From contig VZSR01000479.1 of assembly GCA_013398615.1 (NCBI GenBank), positions 4,770,152 to 4,834,151 of the forward strand: a stretch of 64,000 nucleotides of DNA, in the 5' to 3' direction. The DNA is from Brachypodius melanocephalos. Taxonomy: Eukaryota; Chordata; Aves; Passeriformes; Pycnonotidae. Positions within the stretch are counted from its first letter, which is position 1. Each line of letters starts with the position of its first letter. Of this stretch, positions 49,263-63,925 are shown one piece after another. The position numbers and the translations under genes are program-made. The notes under the pieces were generated by a model. That model had not been told where the DNA came from. It did no database searches and saw only the letters and a program-made list of their open reading frames with translations.

Positions 49263-52200
49263 AAGTGGCCTTGAGAAAGACCTTCAGCAGTACTGTATAA
49301 AACTGTAAATATCCTTGATATAAGCACAAGGGGAAGGGAACTGGTTTAGCTTTAAAGGGCTGCTTGGCACTTGTAACGCTGGAGCCGTTCAAAGTCCGAA
49401 AAGCAGATTCTGGGCTGGTTCTGACGCTACAGATGATGAGCAGTTGCTTTGAGGTTTCAAAGTCCATGAGAATAAATAAATATTATGTGTTTCAGAAGTC
49501 AGCATTTTAAAATGCATTCAAAGCATTTTAAAAAGAGATTCCAGGGAGGAAAGGGACAGCCCAATAACATTCTGAGATGGCTGAGCTAAAGCTGGATAAA
49601 CTCATGACCAGACAAACAGAACCCATCACCAGCCTTTCTCTCTCCCAGGAAGCTGTGGCACCCCCTCCCTCGGGGATTGTCCCTGCTCCAGCAGCAGCCG
49701 GCTGTGTTCCTCTTCCCCAAGGACAAACACAGCACTGGAAAAGGAGCAGAGCTGCCTGAAAAGTGGGTCAAGCGTGGAATGGAACACCCATCATAGGATA
49801 CTCCCAGGCAGGACTTCTCCAGCCGCGCCCCCCCACCCCTCTGCTCCCCCTCCCCATTCTCCTTGTAAAATAAAGAAGCAAAATAGAACAGCCATCACTG
49901 CCAACTCCGGCACTGATGGCCAGGATAAAGAAGGTTTTTCACAGCAAGGTTTAAGGTTAGGCTAGATGTGGGGGGTGTGTTTTCTCAAACTCCTGAAAAA
50001 TAAAGGCAGTTGGGAGCCAGGCTAAAGCCTTTCAGCCCAATCGATCGTGCAATTATCAATGTAAACAGGACACTCCTCTTTTACAGTTCAGCACTTTCGG
50101 TTTTAAATGCATAATTTGGAAAACAGCTTATAGATTTATTGAAATTAAAAACCAAACAAACTAAAGCAACAGAATCAAACCAAGAGAACCTAACCTCCAA
50201 AAACCCAGATGTGTTTGGGGGAAATCTACTGAGAGAGATGTATACAGAAGTCAAGGCAACCAAAAGCAAAGATTTAGTTTAATTTATACAACCTTGTGCA
50301 ATGATATGAGTAGCTGCAAAATGGAGTGTTCCCCTCAAAATCACTTTCCTGCAAGTTCTCATGCAGGATGCTCACCCTGATCACACTGCTCCTCTTCCAT
50401 CACCAGTCCCAGGTGATCGGCAACTAATGTTTTACACATCACTTATACCAGCAGCAATCATTTTAGTTTCCATCCCAAAGTTCTGTCCACCCGAGTAATT
50501 AAGAGATCAATAGTTCCACCCATCTTAAAGAATAAAGCTTTTAAGCTGCAGCACAGGTTTTTAACTAAAACATGCAGCACTGCTTAATTTAAAACCAAAA
50601 CTGTTGTTTCAGCCTTTTTCCCCTGTCCATATGCCAAAGCACTCTGGTCCCTTGCTCAAGAAAGCAGCCTGCCTTTATTCCCATCCAAAAGGAGTACAGC
50701 CAAATGAATTAGAGCACCAAAATAACTTTTCATACAACCACAGAAGGCTGACTCATGAACTGCTGACTCTGCAGGGCTTTGTTGGTGTGTTCATGGTACT
50801 CAAAGATTTCTACACAGTCCAGGGTGATTTTTAGTTAACACTTTACCTGCTTCCAACCTTCTTCCAGAAGAACTTGCAGAACACCAATACTCTCTATTAT
50901 GATTGCTGTAGCCCACAGAAGGCATCCAATGCCTTCTACAAGGGTTCAAAAATCACTGCTTGCAGACATTTTGCTCCAAAAATCCGAGCTCATACAAACC
51001 ATGAATATGCAAAAAACATGGAACACGTAAAAAGCCCTTTCTCAGGCAAAATTTGCTCTAACCTACACGGCAACCCTTAAAACACATTGAGAGTTTCCAG
51101 GAGTGATTTTCATCCAGACAAAACAAGTAGCAATTAGAGCAATAAAAGAGTGTGGAACAGGTGCATAAGGAGGTAATGAGAGTGGAGGCACACCTTCAAC
51201 TCACTGAATCTGGAGCAGCATTTGAAATTCAAAATTGTGATCACACATTCAGTCTTGTTACAACCATTTTTCCTGCAGGAACAAGAATACTTATTCTTCA
51301 GCCCCCTCCCAAGGTAACAGCTCCAAGAGCAGGAACTGCACTCCAGTACTACTAAGGAAATGAAGATGTGAGAGTGGAAAAAGAATGTGCTTATTCAACT
51401 ATGAAAAAAGAACCAAAATAAACCCAGCACTATCATTGGAGGTTTGGTTTTGTCTTGTACAGGAGGAAATCCTTTACCTTTAAAAGTCAGGATAAATTTT
51501 TAAATTGTCGGAGCAAAAACTCTGTCCCAAGGTCCTTGGAACACAATTGCTTTCTAGAAAGGACTCAGTGCTTCAGTTTACTAGTATAAAATCAAAATAA
51601 ATCCCAAGGAACATGGAGTGGTAGGTATTGGCACCTCTCAGCCATTTTCCCTATTACTAGCAGAGCTTTTGACAGGAACTGGACCAACACAGAGGTAGGT
51701 GAAATGTCACAGCTTCCACTGGCAGGATGTCCCCTCACCACCTTTTTCACAGGGCAGAATTTTTTCTGTTACCACTCAGACATATGGGGAAGGAGGTAAC
51801 ACTCTATCTGCACTCTCCCATGCATCCAGTATCTTGCTAGGGTATTATCAGCAGGCCTGAATGAGGGAACATTGCCCAAGCACTTGGAGCAGGGATACTG
51901 AGTGTGCATGGAAGCATTAGCAGTCAGAAACAATCCAAAATGAGCACCAGGTGACAGTCACAGACACTGGGGACCTTGGACAAACATCCACCCACAGTGG
52001 CAGCTCTGCTGCCACCCTGCTCACAGGCTGATGTAAAGGAAGTTTTGTGCAGGTGGACTAATCAATCAGCTACCAATAAATCAAACCCCAATTATCTGTA
52101 TCTTTGTCTCTTCTTTGTTGCATCTTCCAAACATAGGTTCAGCTGGTTAGTGCTCCATGACAGCAACAAATTTTTTCTTCACAATGTGGTTTTCGCACTG

Positions 52201-53232
52201 GAATCTTCACACAGACCATTGCAACATAATTATAGAGGAAAGCACAAAAACTGGAGTGACTCCAACATTGTCCATGGACTTTACTAACAACCACTTGGAT
52301 TTATGTACAGAAACTGAAGCAAGGAAAGGACTGCTCCCAACCAGAGCAGATGAGTCATGCCAATTAAAGCAACAAGGAAAGCAGAAAATAGGGCAAAGTC
52401 ATTCCTCTTGAAGGAATAGTGTCAAGGAAAGCACAAAGTCCCATCTACACAAACACAGAGAAAGACAAGCAACAGGAATGGAAAGTGAACTACTCTCAGC
52501 AAAGGATTTGTTTAATAGTGATCAAAGCAAAAGCTCCCGATATACTAAAAAAAGACACTTCAGATGCACTTATTTTTAGCATGCACTTCTTCCTGTAAGA
52601 GATCAAACTACAGCAGACTGAGGTCTCCAGAAGCCATTTGGAACCCAACCTACAGGACAAGGCTCAAATTTTGCTGAAGGAAAAGCAACCACTTGAGCCC
52701 TTTCTGAAAGGGGATGAAGTAATGCTTGATGAAATGCAGTATCTTCTTTGCAAGTTAAAGAATTAAGTGGTCCTCCAGCTTTTCAGAAAAGATAGAAAGC
52801 ACCAAAAAGCATGTCTAGGACTAAATCTCCAGGTGAGTTGGACATTTGCAAAATTTCTGTGTTCCCTTAGAAACAAGCAGCGTAAAAAACAAACCTCCAC
52901 GTTATTACAGAATCTACATCATGCCCAAGAAATTTTAAAGTCTCAAACAATGTGAATATTAAGAGTCCTTCCATTAAGTCAACAGCCAGGTACATCATTT
53001 AGACATACCCAAGAAGCTTCACACACAAGCCTTAAGAAGGCATAACATATGAATTTTGGCTTTGAACCAAATCATCAAATTTGGGTTGAAATTTTGAAAA
53101 AGTTAGTAGAAAGGAAATGTTTAAACAGAAGTTAACATAAACCACATACCACTGTTTTTCAGAATGGAAGCCTGGGCAAATACACGTAGCACTAAAGTTC
53201 AAGTTGTTTCCTTTAATATTTACAAAACTGGT

Positions 53233-53647
53233 TTTATTCTTAGTTTTTCAGAAAAATTATTTTAAGTATTAGCACCTACATTGTAAATGACTCAAACTTA
53301 GATTTACACTTGAAATAAAGCCGCACGCAATCAGTTAAGTGAACCTATATTCTTCCATTTCTGAGTATTTCAGTAGAGCACCAAGAGGGAAAGAGCAACA
53401 TGTGAGTAACCAGCAAGCTGTTCTCAGCTGTGAGACACAGGCCCAGGCACCTTCCTGGGACAGGATTCAAAAGGTCAGAATTTTCCAGCACACTCCAAAT
53501 CACCTCAGTTTTAGTTATTTATAAGGTGGAAATTTCTATGCAAGTTTATAAAACCCATCCAGCTACATGTTAGTTTATTAAACCACAGTTGACCTGAGAT
53601 GTAATTAGAATTTTGACATTTTTCCATACTTAGTTCACAAGTTTATT
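53233..53647 (-). terminator. PPP2CA: Candidate polyadenylation signals for PPP2CA
   Basis: Minus-strand AATAAA hexamers lie at 53642-53647, 53574-53579 and 53233-53238, giving 3' UTRs of roughly 0.65, 0.72 and 1.06 kb. The choice cannot be made from sequence. Confidence 0.5.
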
Positions 53648-54297
53648 ATGAAAAACACTGCAGCTTTGTTCTGCAGTAACATTGTTTTACAGAAAAAAAA
53701 CAGTTCTGTTCAAAGTAATTCACTATCCTTGGACAATTACAAGGGACAATATGGTAGGGCAGAGTGGAAAGGGAACTGAGTGCAGACAAAAAAAAAAATC
53801 AATACAATTAAATTAAACAGTATTCCCTGAAAATAAAACAAACAAACAGTTTCAGAACAAATATGAGGCCTTGGTACTTATTTTAAAAATGTTCTTTAAG
53901 CTTCAATGATTGTTTGCTGCTACCCTTATCTACAGTCATGCTGAATAAAGCTATAGCTAAATGGAAAGTTAAATGTATTCACGAGGTGTTAATGTCTACA
54001 TCTTATTATTTGCAGTCTCTCAGAGAAAGCAAAAGTAACTACAAATAGCGCTATGCCAGAAACTGGTTTCTTGACCAACAATGTTGCTTCAGCATGCAAT
54101 GAACTGGTTCATTCTAAAGTGGTCACAGTTGTTGATGACAAGAGGCTTTGTATTGAATATGGCACGTCTTTTGGTCCATGTGAAAACAAAGTTTGAATGT
54201 TAAATATTTTCTGACACTTTGGAGTTACTGTTGCTCTTCCCATTTCCTTTAGGTCAACATATGGTTCATGGCAATACTGTACAGGTCTAAAATCTCT

Positions 54298-54405
<108 letters not shown>

Positions 54406-55090
54406 TCAGCTTGCATTCAGGTATGTTCTAGTCATGAATTACAGGAGCAGTGCTTTAACACAGGTGGGTCTTTGCAAGTTTTATCAACCAAACTAAGTAT
54501 TCTAGAACAAGTATTCCAGCTCTTCCACTCCTATTAGTATTTTAACCATCACATTTTTAAATTCCTCTTACCATGAAGGTACTGAGAGAAATTAATTTTA
54601 GCTTTAAGACTCAAACTGATCAAACATTACTATCTATTACAAAGTTAAAGTCTCCAGTTATTATCAAAGAGGGCAGTTTGCACAGTGCTTTTGCCTCATT
54701 TACTAGTAAAGTTGCTGCTGCAGTAGTTAGAAATCTCATTCAAAAAGCTGACATCCCAACGCCTGAAGAATTCAAATATTCCAAAAGTCTCCTGCCCAAG
54801 ACTGACAGGAAGGCACTGCCTTAGGTGTGACAGACTACTCCTGCTCCCGAATCATATCCCTACACATTAAGTCATTAAAATCCAGGTAGTTACACAAAAC
54901 AAAAATGAGGAGTCTCACTTTAATCTGACAGAGAAAATCTCAAGTTCCAGAGGCTTGACTCCAAGACTTTGACTCCACACTCACTCCACCTCCCAAAAGC
55001 TTAGAGAGGGGAAAAAACCCATATTTTAACACCATTAAGTGGTATCTTAAAATCACAGGCAATGCAATTCTCATTTTTAAACATACTTAC

Positions 55091-55209
55091 AAGGAGTATT
55101 TTAGAGTATCATCAAGTTCCATAATTGCAGCCTGGTTGCCACAACGGTAACAATAGTTTGGAGCACTGAAAATTGTTACTACATTCCGATCATGGCACCA
55201 GTTGTACCC
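55091..55209 (-). CDS. PPP2CA: PPP2CA exon 6
   Basis: 119 bp: GYNWCHDRNVVTIFSAPNYC, then YRCGNQAAIMELDDTLKYS plus two bases of Phe. The acceptor is CTCTTCAG and the donor GTAAGTATG. SAPNYC and GN.AA are conserved PPP-family strand residues beside the active site (loop beta12-beta13). Confidence 0.98.
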
Positions 55210-55962
55210 CTGAAGAGGAAGGAAAAAATAATTATGACAACCACATTAATGTACCCCATGCAACTGTCTGACTACAAACCAATCTTTTAATGTGCACAGC
55301 CGTAAGTGGCATTTGTAGAGTTACTTGAAATAAGCTTAAGGCTGTATCTTTTTTCTCTTCTGGAGAGAAAAAGGGTAAAAAGGAATTTTGGCCTTCATAG
55401 GTTGCTTCCTACTAGCAAATATGAGCTAGATATTAAAACAAAAGACAAAAAAATAAACCACCTAGCAAAATTTCTCCATTTCGCTAGCTTTAAATAGTTA
55501 AAATGGCAATTCTGAAGTACACAATCTACTCTGAACCTTCAACTGTAATCACCAAAACCAGAGTCCAGACAAACATTTAAAAATCTGAACTGCTAAGAAT
55601 AACTAGAGACCAAGAACAGAAGCACACATCCAAGCTAAAAAGAAAAACTACACATTTTTTCCAAGAGGCACATATTTAAAAACCTTTTTATCTACACAGA
55701 AATGCAATATCACATCTAGTACCAAAGCCTGGTTTGGGATAATACTGTAAAATTTTCAGGAAAACAAGGCCAAAATCAAGGTTACTCCAATGTCAAACTC
55801 CTTTAGTCACATGTGAATACTGTCAAGGTCAAGTTTCTGGAAGACACTTAGCTGGATCATCACCTGTCACAGCAGCATACGCACATCTCTGACACACAGA
55901 GCATAGTATAAATGGACCAAGGACACAATCCAAAGTTGGAACACCCAGGCTGTCCTGCTCAC

Positions 55963-56124
55963 CTCCATTACCAACTGATGAGCTCTTGAAACCAACGTAA
56001 GGCCATTAGCATGGTTAAAGGTTTCTGAAATATCCTGTCCAAATGTGTAACCTGCACCTCGAGGAGAAATTCCCCAGCCACCGCGATCATCTGGATCTGA
56101 CCATAGCAAGTCACACATCGGACC
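55963..56124 (-). CDS. PPP2CA: PPP2CA exon 5
   Basis: 162 bp, 54 codons: GPMCDLLWSDPDDRGGWGIS, then PRGAGYTFGQDISETFNHAN and GLTLVSRAHQLVME. DLLWSDP and SRAHQ are PPP-family hallmarks; the His of SRAHQ is a metal ligand. The acceptor is CTCTTACAG and the donor GTGAGCAG. Confidence 0.98.
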
Positions 56125-56392
56125 CTGTAAGAGATGTAGATGGTATGTCAGAGGTGAAGTGCGAAGCACCAAAACCAAACGAAACCCAAAAAAACTTGCA
56201 CTCGCACCACCCCTGCATTACTCTTCGAGACTTAATATGTTTATTTCTTTAAGCAAGGACATGCCCCTCATTTTTCCTTTAAAAACTCCAGAACAGGAAG
56301 ACAGGCACTTTAATATTGCTCAGTCGATCTGAATTTAATTTTCAGCCTGTGAACTTAACCCCCCAATAAATGCTGAATCATCGATTTCATTA

Positions 56393-56515
<123 letters not shown>

Positions 56516-56686
56516 TTAAGAAACATGAAGTTTATTTTCATTAATCAGTGCAGTTAGAACAGTTTAGAATAAATGATTACAAGAAAATCTGCATGAGATG
56601 CCTTTAAAGATGAGAGCTGACAGAATGCAGTGCTAAGAGCTCCCTTTACAATCAAAAACATTCAACTTTGTCAAATGTCAACATAC

Positions 56687-56860
56687 CTGGCCATCCACCA
56701 AGGCAGTTAGAGGCAGGTAATCAAAAAGGTCTGTGAAGTATTTCCAAACATTTGCATTTCCATATTTCCTTAAACATTCATCATAGAAACCATAAACTTG
56801 TGTGATTTGCCTGCTTTCATGGTTCCCTCGAAGAATTGTGATACGTTCACGGTAACGGAC
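56687..56860 (-). CDS. PPP2CA: PPP2CA exon 3
   Basis: 174 bp, 58 codons: VRYRERITILRGNHESRQIT, then QVYGFYDECLRKYGNANVWK and YFTDLFDYLPLTALVDGQ. GNHE supplies a metal-ligand Asn and the catalytic general-acid His. The acceptor is CTGTTTAG and the donor GTATGTTG. Confidence 0.98.
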
Positions 56861-57357
56861 CTAAACAGAACAGTTTATTTTAGCACATCAATGAGCAACT
56901 CTTTCCCCAGAACAGAATTTGCACCCCTCCATCACTGCCACACATCAATAAAACAATTAAAACAAAACCATTCTGAAGATTCAATTATAACCTTTGAGGT
57001 AAAAAAAAAGGAATAATTTATTCAAATCTTCAGCAGCCAAATACTTTTGAATTACACAGAGATTAATTACAAGTTGTATTTATTATTACTAGAGGACTTC
57101 ACTACACCTGTGCATTAAGCTGATCTCTCCAAGCAAATTCTTAAAGACTGCTACTTAGGCAAGTAAAAAATGAACACTCATTTTAGATAAAGCTAAGGCT
57201 TGCATCTGAACATTTTCATAATTTGTTTTAAAGAAGTGACTTAGAAAACTAAGATGGCCAATAAGTCAGTTTCAGTACCTCTAATACCAATGAAGTGAAA
57301 ATCATAATAGATATTAAGTACAGTCAGGATAGCAATGATATATTTTATAAAAGTTAC

Positions 57358-57567
57358 CTTAAGAGCTACAAGCAATGTGACTGTTTCGACTGAATAATAT
57401 CCTCTGTCAACATAGTCCCCCATAAACAAATAGTTTGTGTCTGGTGATTTGCCTCCAATTCTGAAAAGTTCCATGAGGTCGTGAAATTGTCCGTGGACAT
57501 CTCCGCACACTGTGACTGGACATCGCACTTCTTGTACGTTGGATTCTTTTGTCAATATTTCTTTAGC
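57358..57567 (-). CDS. PPP2CA: PPP2CA exon 2
   Basis: 210 bp, 70 codons: AKEILTKESNVQEVRCPVTV, then CGDVHGQFHDLMELFRIGGK, SPDTNYLFMGDYVDRGYYSV and ETVTLLVALK. GDVHGQ and GDYVDRG carry the Asp and His ligands of the two catalytic metals. The acceptor is TTTCATAG and the donor GTAACTTT. The exon starts at residue 35 of the usual protein, so residues 1-34 come from exon 1, absent here. Confidence 0.98.
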
Positions 57568-59969
57568 CTATGAAACAAAAAAGCACATAAATTTTGAGTT
57601 TGTCTATGATGAGCCATTTTATTTAAAGCATGCTCTACCACTTCCTACTCTGCTACCTGCTCTCTTTAGGAGCTCTTGTCCCTTCCTTCTCTGAAGTGCT
57701 TGAGGTAAAAGTTTATCTTTACTTAAATTTTGTTTATCTTAAAACAGCATTTCACTTTATCAAACCCCGTATTAGTAATTAGTAGATGTGTGGCTTTTTT
57801 TCCTCCTTGAGGATGGTATCTTAAGTAAAACTTCAGACCTTCTACAAAAATAGTTCTGTGAAGCATAGAACAATGACCATCACTACTGGAACTTTAAAAG
57901 TTTGAGCTATTTTGAAAAATTTTATCTAAAAATCCTGCCAACATCTCACCTCCAAAAGCACAAACTCAGACACGGTCAAAGCATTATCAACACCTTGGCA
58001 TTCCCCTGTACAAATATCTTCGACTCACCTGCAAAGGCAGGGAGTCTTGCATAGAGCAAAATGAGAACAAACATCAACTGGTACCAGCAATTACAGAGCA
58101 AGTGCAAGTTTTCTCAACAAGTTTTGTGATTAAACACAGACTAATAACATCAAGTTGTGTCTTCATAAACCAAAGCTGGTTAAGATCTTTGTCCTCACCA
58201 TTTTTTCCCAAAAAATTGCGTATATAAAAGTTGCAGACAAAGGTAGTTTGTATGAAGAAGCATAGGTTAAATATAGCACCAGAAAGGTACTTTTGAAATA
58301 ATGCAAGACAGTTGTTACAGTTTGTTCTCAGAACAGTCACCAGACACATGCCACAATGATTTGCTAAATCAAGAAGGTATTAGAAATATAAATAGTAACA
58401 AGTTTACTAGTTACCCTCTATAAAGATTTCCCTGTTTTTCAAGGCAATGCTCCTATTCAAAAATGATCCTTTTTTACCTCATTACCTCAATTATGAGAGA
58501 ATATATAAAAACTATATTCTATTCTGTAACCCAAGTTGTGGCTGACACTCCCACCCAAAAGTGGTGTCACTGTCCCACACATCATCCTGGCTGGCCACCA
58601 TGGTCACCACTTCAAACAGAAGCAACACCTACGTTTAATGATGGAAATTCATGAAATTCAATGTTTCACTGCAAAGAAATGCAAAAATGCAGCACGGCTA
58701 AGCAGCCTGCACAACACAAAGCTTTAGATGTCACTCTGCAGACATATTTACATCAAAAGTCTCATATGAGAGTTTCCACTTGTGCTGTGCCCAGTACTAA
58801 AGATAGGTCATTCTTGACTTGTGGTCTATGCTAAAAGTGCAGATTTATTTTAAGATAGCCTGACTTGAGTTAATTTTAATGCAGTGACACCGGATGTTTT
58901 GAAGGTGTTTTAACAGACTTAGCCTCTTCTAATACTCTCTTACATTCAGAAGCATTTGTCAGCTTAATTCTCCTTTTGACAGAGAATGTCACAGATGCTT
59001 ACAGCACTTCGATATAAAAAAACTCCTACTCTTTAATGAGAATGTTTCTACCATTGGATTTTCTTAACACAGAAGCACTGCACAAAGAATGCAGCATTCA
59101 TTTTTCATCAAAGGTATGCAGCGTTTGTGCTGAGAATGGCAGAGTTCTCAGCTACTGAGTTTTTGCTTCCTCAGTTTCTGAAATATTAAATCACTCAGAT
59201 ACGCACATGACCAAACACGCAGAGAAGTCAGACAGCTACTCTGATGTAAAAAGACTGTTCCAGGTCAACCTGCAGAACAGCAACCTCTGTTTAAATCCTG
59301 CAATGGAGGAATGCTGGTGCATGGATTCTAACATTTCCATGTTCTAAAACCAGTTTCATGCAACACTGTGTTATGAACTGTTCAGTTCATTTACAATCTT
59401 ATGTCCCACAGTATTAGAACTGGCATATACTCAAGTGCTTAAACATTCTACTTGGCTCTTTAAAAGAACTTCAGCAGAGCTGAAGGTAGAAAAAATAGCA
59501 TCCTGAAAACAAACCACCAACAAGCAGTCTACTATATCCCAACTTTCACAATAATAGAATTCCTATTAAAAGGTAAAGTTTTTTTAAAAAAAAGACTTCT
59601 AATATACTGTAACACAATACAAACACAAGTTGGTAAGACAAGAGTACATTTAAGACCACAATTTCACAATAGTTAAGTAATCACTAATACTACTGCTGCA
59701 GTATCTGTGCCCCGGCCTTGTGCTGGATCACACACAGCCCTGTGCAACTCCACCTAAACCCACTCCCTCTTTTTATGGATTCTTGACACTGCTGCTTACT
59801 CACCACATCATACAGCTCCCTCCCCCTCCCCATCCTCCCCTCCAACAAATGGATTTCCCACCAGCAGCTCTCCTACACGTCCTGACGGAGAGGAAGCAGT
59901 AGAGCACGCTTCAGCAGAAGACAGAAAACTCCTTGATCCAACCACCTGACAAAGGAGAACTAGGAAAGA

Positions 59970-59985
59970 CACACACACACACACC
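59970..59985. repeat. (AC)n microsatellite, short
   Basis: Eight AC units in PPP2CA intron 1. Confidence 0.85.
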
Positions 59986-62900
59986 AACCCCTGTACTTCA
60001 AACACCCCAGGACCTATTGCCACAAAGGGTAGTAGTGCAACAATGTAGTGTTTTGACATCAACATTTTGAAAGATCCAGATCCAGATAACTGTCTGTCAT
60101 CAGGAAAAACTGATAAAATTCAGAAACAGATTTTTTGAACATCTATTAATTCTTTTGTATCTCTGCCTTTTTTCAGTTCTTTACAATTATTACTATTAAG
60201 ACAGCCCTAAACTTCTCTATACTTCCAACACTTAATTAATCTTTTTTACACAGTAGAATACCATCACAAGTAAAACCTCTGTGGCGCAGGGCACTTAAGC
60301 AAAAACTTCTTATCCACAACCTACTATATTACAGTTGTAAAGCCCTGCCTCTGAATCAGTTTATTTTTTCAGCACTACACTCTCAGATTTCAAAATAAAG
60401 TGCAAGCACATACAGAATAAGACTGCAAAGAACACATTATTTCAAATTGATAAATGCTAATTTTACAGCCAGTTACTAATGAAGTCTAAGACAGAAAAAA
60501 CAGACAGCTGTGAGACACAGTTACACAAGAAGAATATAAGAAGAACCAAGTGCAATGCTGTCATAAACACTACTGCTAAGGTGGAAAGTCACATATTTTA
60601 CTCAGAACGATCTCAAAGTTCAAACAATAAGCAAGTATCAAATACATTTCAGCTTAGTCATAGTGACTGGAATTCATTCTGACTTGACACTGCCTTACTC
60701 AGTCATTTCACTGTAAAGAGTAAACTTGTACAATCCCAAAACTCAACAAGAATAAGAACCAATATTGGTTTAAACACACAAGAAAACAACTAGTTTTCAC
60801 TTTCAGAGTAGCACTGCATACAAATACAACCTAATACTTCAGAATTAAACCATTCCTGGCCTGCTGCACATCATCTAAAGGCCCAGCCGAACAGCAAAAA
60901 GCTGCTTTGGTGGCTCTGTTTACAAAGCACGTTTCTGTAAAACTTTTCTTAAAACAAAAAGATCAGCTTCCTTATTTTAAGACAGTACAAGATCCAAGTG
61001 TATGAACTGCCATGGATAAGAATTTTGAAAAGATGACTATTGAAGTCACTACCATATGATTTTCAGATCCTCTGTTTATTTAGTGAAATGCACAAGTTGT
61101 ATGCATGCAGATGTATCCCTTATTTCCCCTTCTCCCTCCAAATATTTATATCCTATATGCCACAAATTAAGGCTCAAAGTCAAGTGCCATAAAAGCCATA
61201 ATCCATTTTACTTCCTCAACTCACTCTGTGCTGAGGATAAGTAAGTTTCCCTCATGAGCTGTGTACATCATCAACCTTGTCTCACAGAAAAAATTTCCAG
61301 TGGTCCATTTCTGAAAAATCCTCTGAATTAACCTGTACCCAAATTCCTCTGTTTTTCCAGAATATACCAGATATTTCTTAATTACTCTGAACCCTTCTTA
61401 GGTTCTGACATTCTAGCATGAGCTCTGACAACTCAGCCCAATTATCTACCCTGAAAAACTCTGGGGTACAAAAAAGAAAATAACAAGACCCAAATCAAAC
61501 AGTAAACATCATTTTGTCCGTGTAGAACTGTAAATCAATGCTTGAAGCAGCACTATGAAGCACTCATCAAAAGACTATCACTACTAACTCAGTAAAGAAA
61601 ATACAACCATTATTTTAATTAGACAACACAGCCCCAAAGTCACGGTTGCAGATGGTAACGTGTCATTCTTGGGTGACCAGAATTCACACCTGCAGCCCAC
61701 CATACCGTCCAGTAAAGAGTGTAATGAGAAGTATCCACTGTAACCAAGAAATAGTTATTTGTAGTTACCATAAAGATACTTTGATGAGATTGAAGACTTC
61801 AACCACACCCATAATTTCCTGTCACCAAGGTGCACAGGATGTGACTAAATGCCCAATGATCAGCTAATTGGGATGAATACTGGTTTTAGCTGTTCAAACA
61901 TCATGACCTGGAAAAGATTCCAGTTCCAAGCAAAGTCATCCATTACAGTCAGCAATTCTTCTGCAGAGTCAATGCTCTTCAATTTAAAGGTTTCCCCCAG
62001 TCCTTACACGGGGAGGAAAGAGAGCAGGTTTAGACAAAAGATGGGCTTTTTATTTAAAGCAAAAGGCGTTTTTATTCACTGTCTGACATTTGAAACAAAA
62101 CTAGATAAATGAAGCCTCCAATAACATCCTTCTGTAAAAGAGGCATGGCAGTCAGATTACACATGACATAAATGGGAAACTGATTTCTGCTGAATTTCAT
62201 AATCCACTAAGGAGTTCAGTGTGAATGTATAAGTAGGAATGAAATTAAAATACAAAGCTCCCCACTGACATTTAATTATTTAGTATTCCAAAGTAAGTAA
62301 AACCAAGATTTCCATCCACACAGAAATACTGAGCAGCAAAATATTCTTTTGCCAGAACAAAAGATGATGCATGTGCTTTCTCTCTGGATTTGTGACTAGC
62401 ACCTAAACCTTCATTTCTAATCTCTTCTATTCGGTGAGAGGAGAGACCAGTTTAAATACAAGATCTCAGCCAACCAAAAGAGCAACCCCAATGCCAGGAC
62501 TGCCGTAAGATTAAAATAAGTATAAATACTTTCCTTTACGCTTGTAAATTCTAGAAAGTCTACGAGAATGCAAGGTAAGCAGCAAACTTCTACAAAATAA
62601 CCCTCTCTTCCTTTGTATTACAAAAGTAAGGACTGACACCATTCAAAACCTTGATAGCCCCCTCAACATTTCCATTTGAAAAGATCAGTAGCAGTCTTAC
62701 ACACTCAGAGTAACTGATACGTGCTCTTGCCCTCAGAGGCAATCTGGGAGAAGGGGAAAAGCTATTTATCAGTCAGTAGTTGAACAAGAGCAGTGGGGAT
62801 AGGAAGAGAGTCTTCTGAAGGAACTCAGTGTCATTATTTTGCTTCATACAAAACATCTTAGTATCTTTAATTTTAAATTGAAGAAAAATAATCTAGAAAA

Positions 62901-63079
62901 AACTTTTTTATAAAAACATCAGAAGCCAAGTAACTCAGGAACCCTTATGCCTTCCTTGCCTCATGGGAGTTCCAAGAAACACAGCAATGACAGCAATGCA
63001 GGAAGCTGACCACTTACAGTGATGTTTTTAAGTCCTCTCTGTAGAACAAGCTGTATTCATTTTGAAGCATTCAAGTTGT

Positions 63080-63097
63080 TAAAAAAAAAAAAAAAAA
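63080..63097 (+). repeat. Oligo(A) tract
   Basis: About 18 consecutive A in PPP2CA intron 1. Confidence 0.85.
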
Positions 63098-63925
63098 TAG
63101 GCTAAACCTATTCCCGAACTAGTTGTGCCTGACATCAACAAGCCTGGCTTCATGCAATGAACTCAAAAAGTTCTCAACCCTTTTGTTCCAGTAACTCCAA
63201 CACAGTTCGACACAGTCATGCTACAGGTCAGGACATCAGCTGGAGGATGGCTCAAGAAAGAGTTTAGAACCAACCTCCAAGCAAGAAACACCTGTACTGG
63301 AAGGCATGTTCAAAATATTTAGAAGAAATATTGGAGACATAGCTACTGAGTAACTGAGCTCCAGTATTCATTCTTTAATCAGGAATAAACTTTTTCCAGC
63401 TTAATATATACTACCTGAAGAAAAATAATTTAACAGCAGCATTACTGAATACAGGTGTAGTGTTTAAGGGTCCCTAAGCAAGAGGGTAAATTCAGTCCCT
63501 GCTCCTGTGAATTCTCCTCACACAGATCTGTTGTACGATGTCTTGTGAATTCCTGCCAGACACAGCCAGACAAGTCTGGGTTTTCTGCTGGGCAAGGTAA
63601 CCCAGGTGATCAACTGAAAATGGCTCAGAAGCGATCACAGAGCAGCACTGTCATCACACCTGAGGAGGAACAGCCTCAGCACAGGTAGATCTGGAAGAGA
63701 ACATCAGTCTTGAAACCTCATCCATGTCTTTAGCCTCAAACTGGCAGAGCAAGGAGGAACTTGCTCTGACTTTAGGAGTGTTTCCTGCTGTTAGCTTAAG
63801 CTATGCCGAAAACAAGACAAGTATCTTCCACTCCTACTTGATCACAACTAATGTTGCAACTAAAAAACAAAAAAACAAAACCAAACATCTCACTGCTAGC
63901 ATAACTCAGTTTTTAGAGAATTTAC

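Larger units (their letters stand above)
45441..53232. other. Intergenic region between SKP1 and PPP2CA
   Basis: 7.8 kb with no confident gene. It holds CR1 fragments near 45.6-46.0 and 48.2-48.7 kb and a small CpG-rich patch at about 49.1 kb. A 112-codon + strand frame (47175-47513) shows no homology I can recognise. Confidence 0.75.
57568..63925 (-). other. PPP2CA: PPP2CA intron 1, partial
   Basis: 6.4 kb of AT-rich sequence with no exon, CpG island or CR1 recognised. A short (AC)n lies at 59970-59985 and an oligo-A run at 63080-63097. No reverse-strand match to the PP2A N-terminus (MDEKVFTKELDQW) was seen, so exon 1 is beyond the window or in the gap. Confidence 0.85.

Noticed and set aside
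53308..53315. AATAAA on the + strand
   Set aside because: No + strand gene leads to it; PPP2CA is on the minus strand.
57241..57357. Read-through frame after PPP2CA exon 2 as an alternative C-terminus
   Set aside because: The donor is good, the tail is hydrophobic and AT-driven, and no AATAAA closely follows the stop; ordinary intron start.
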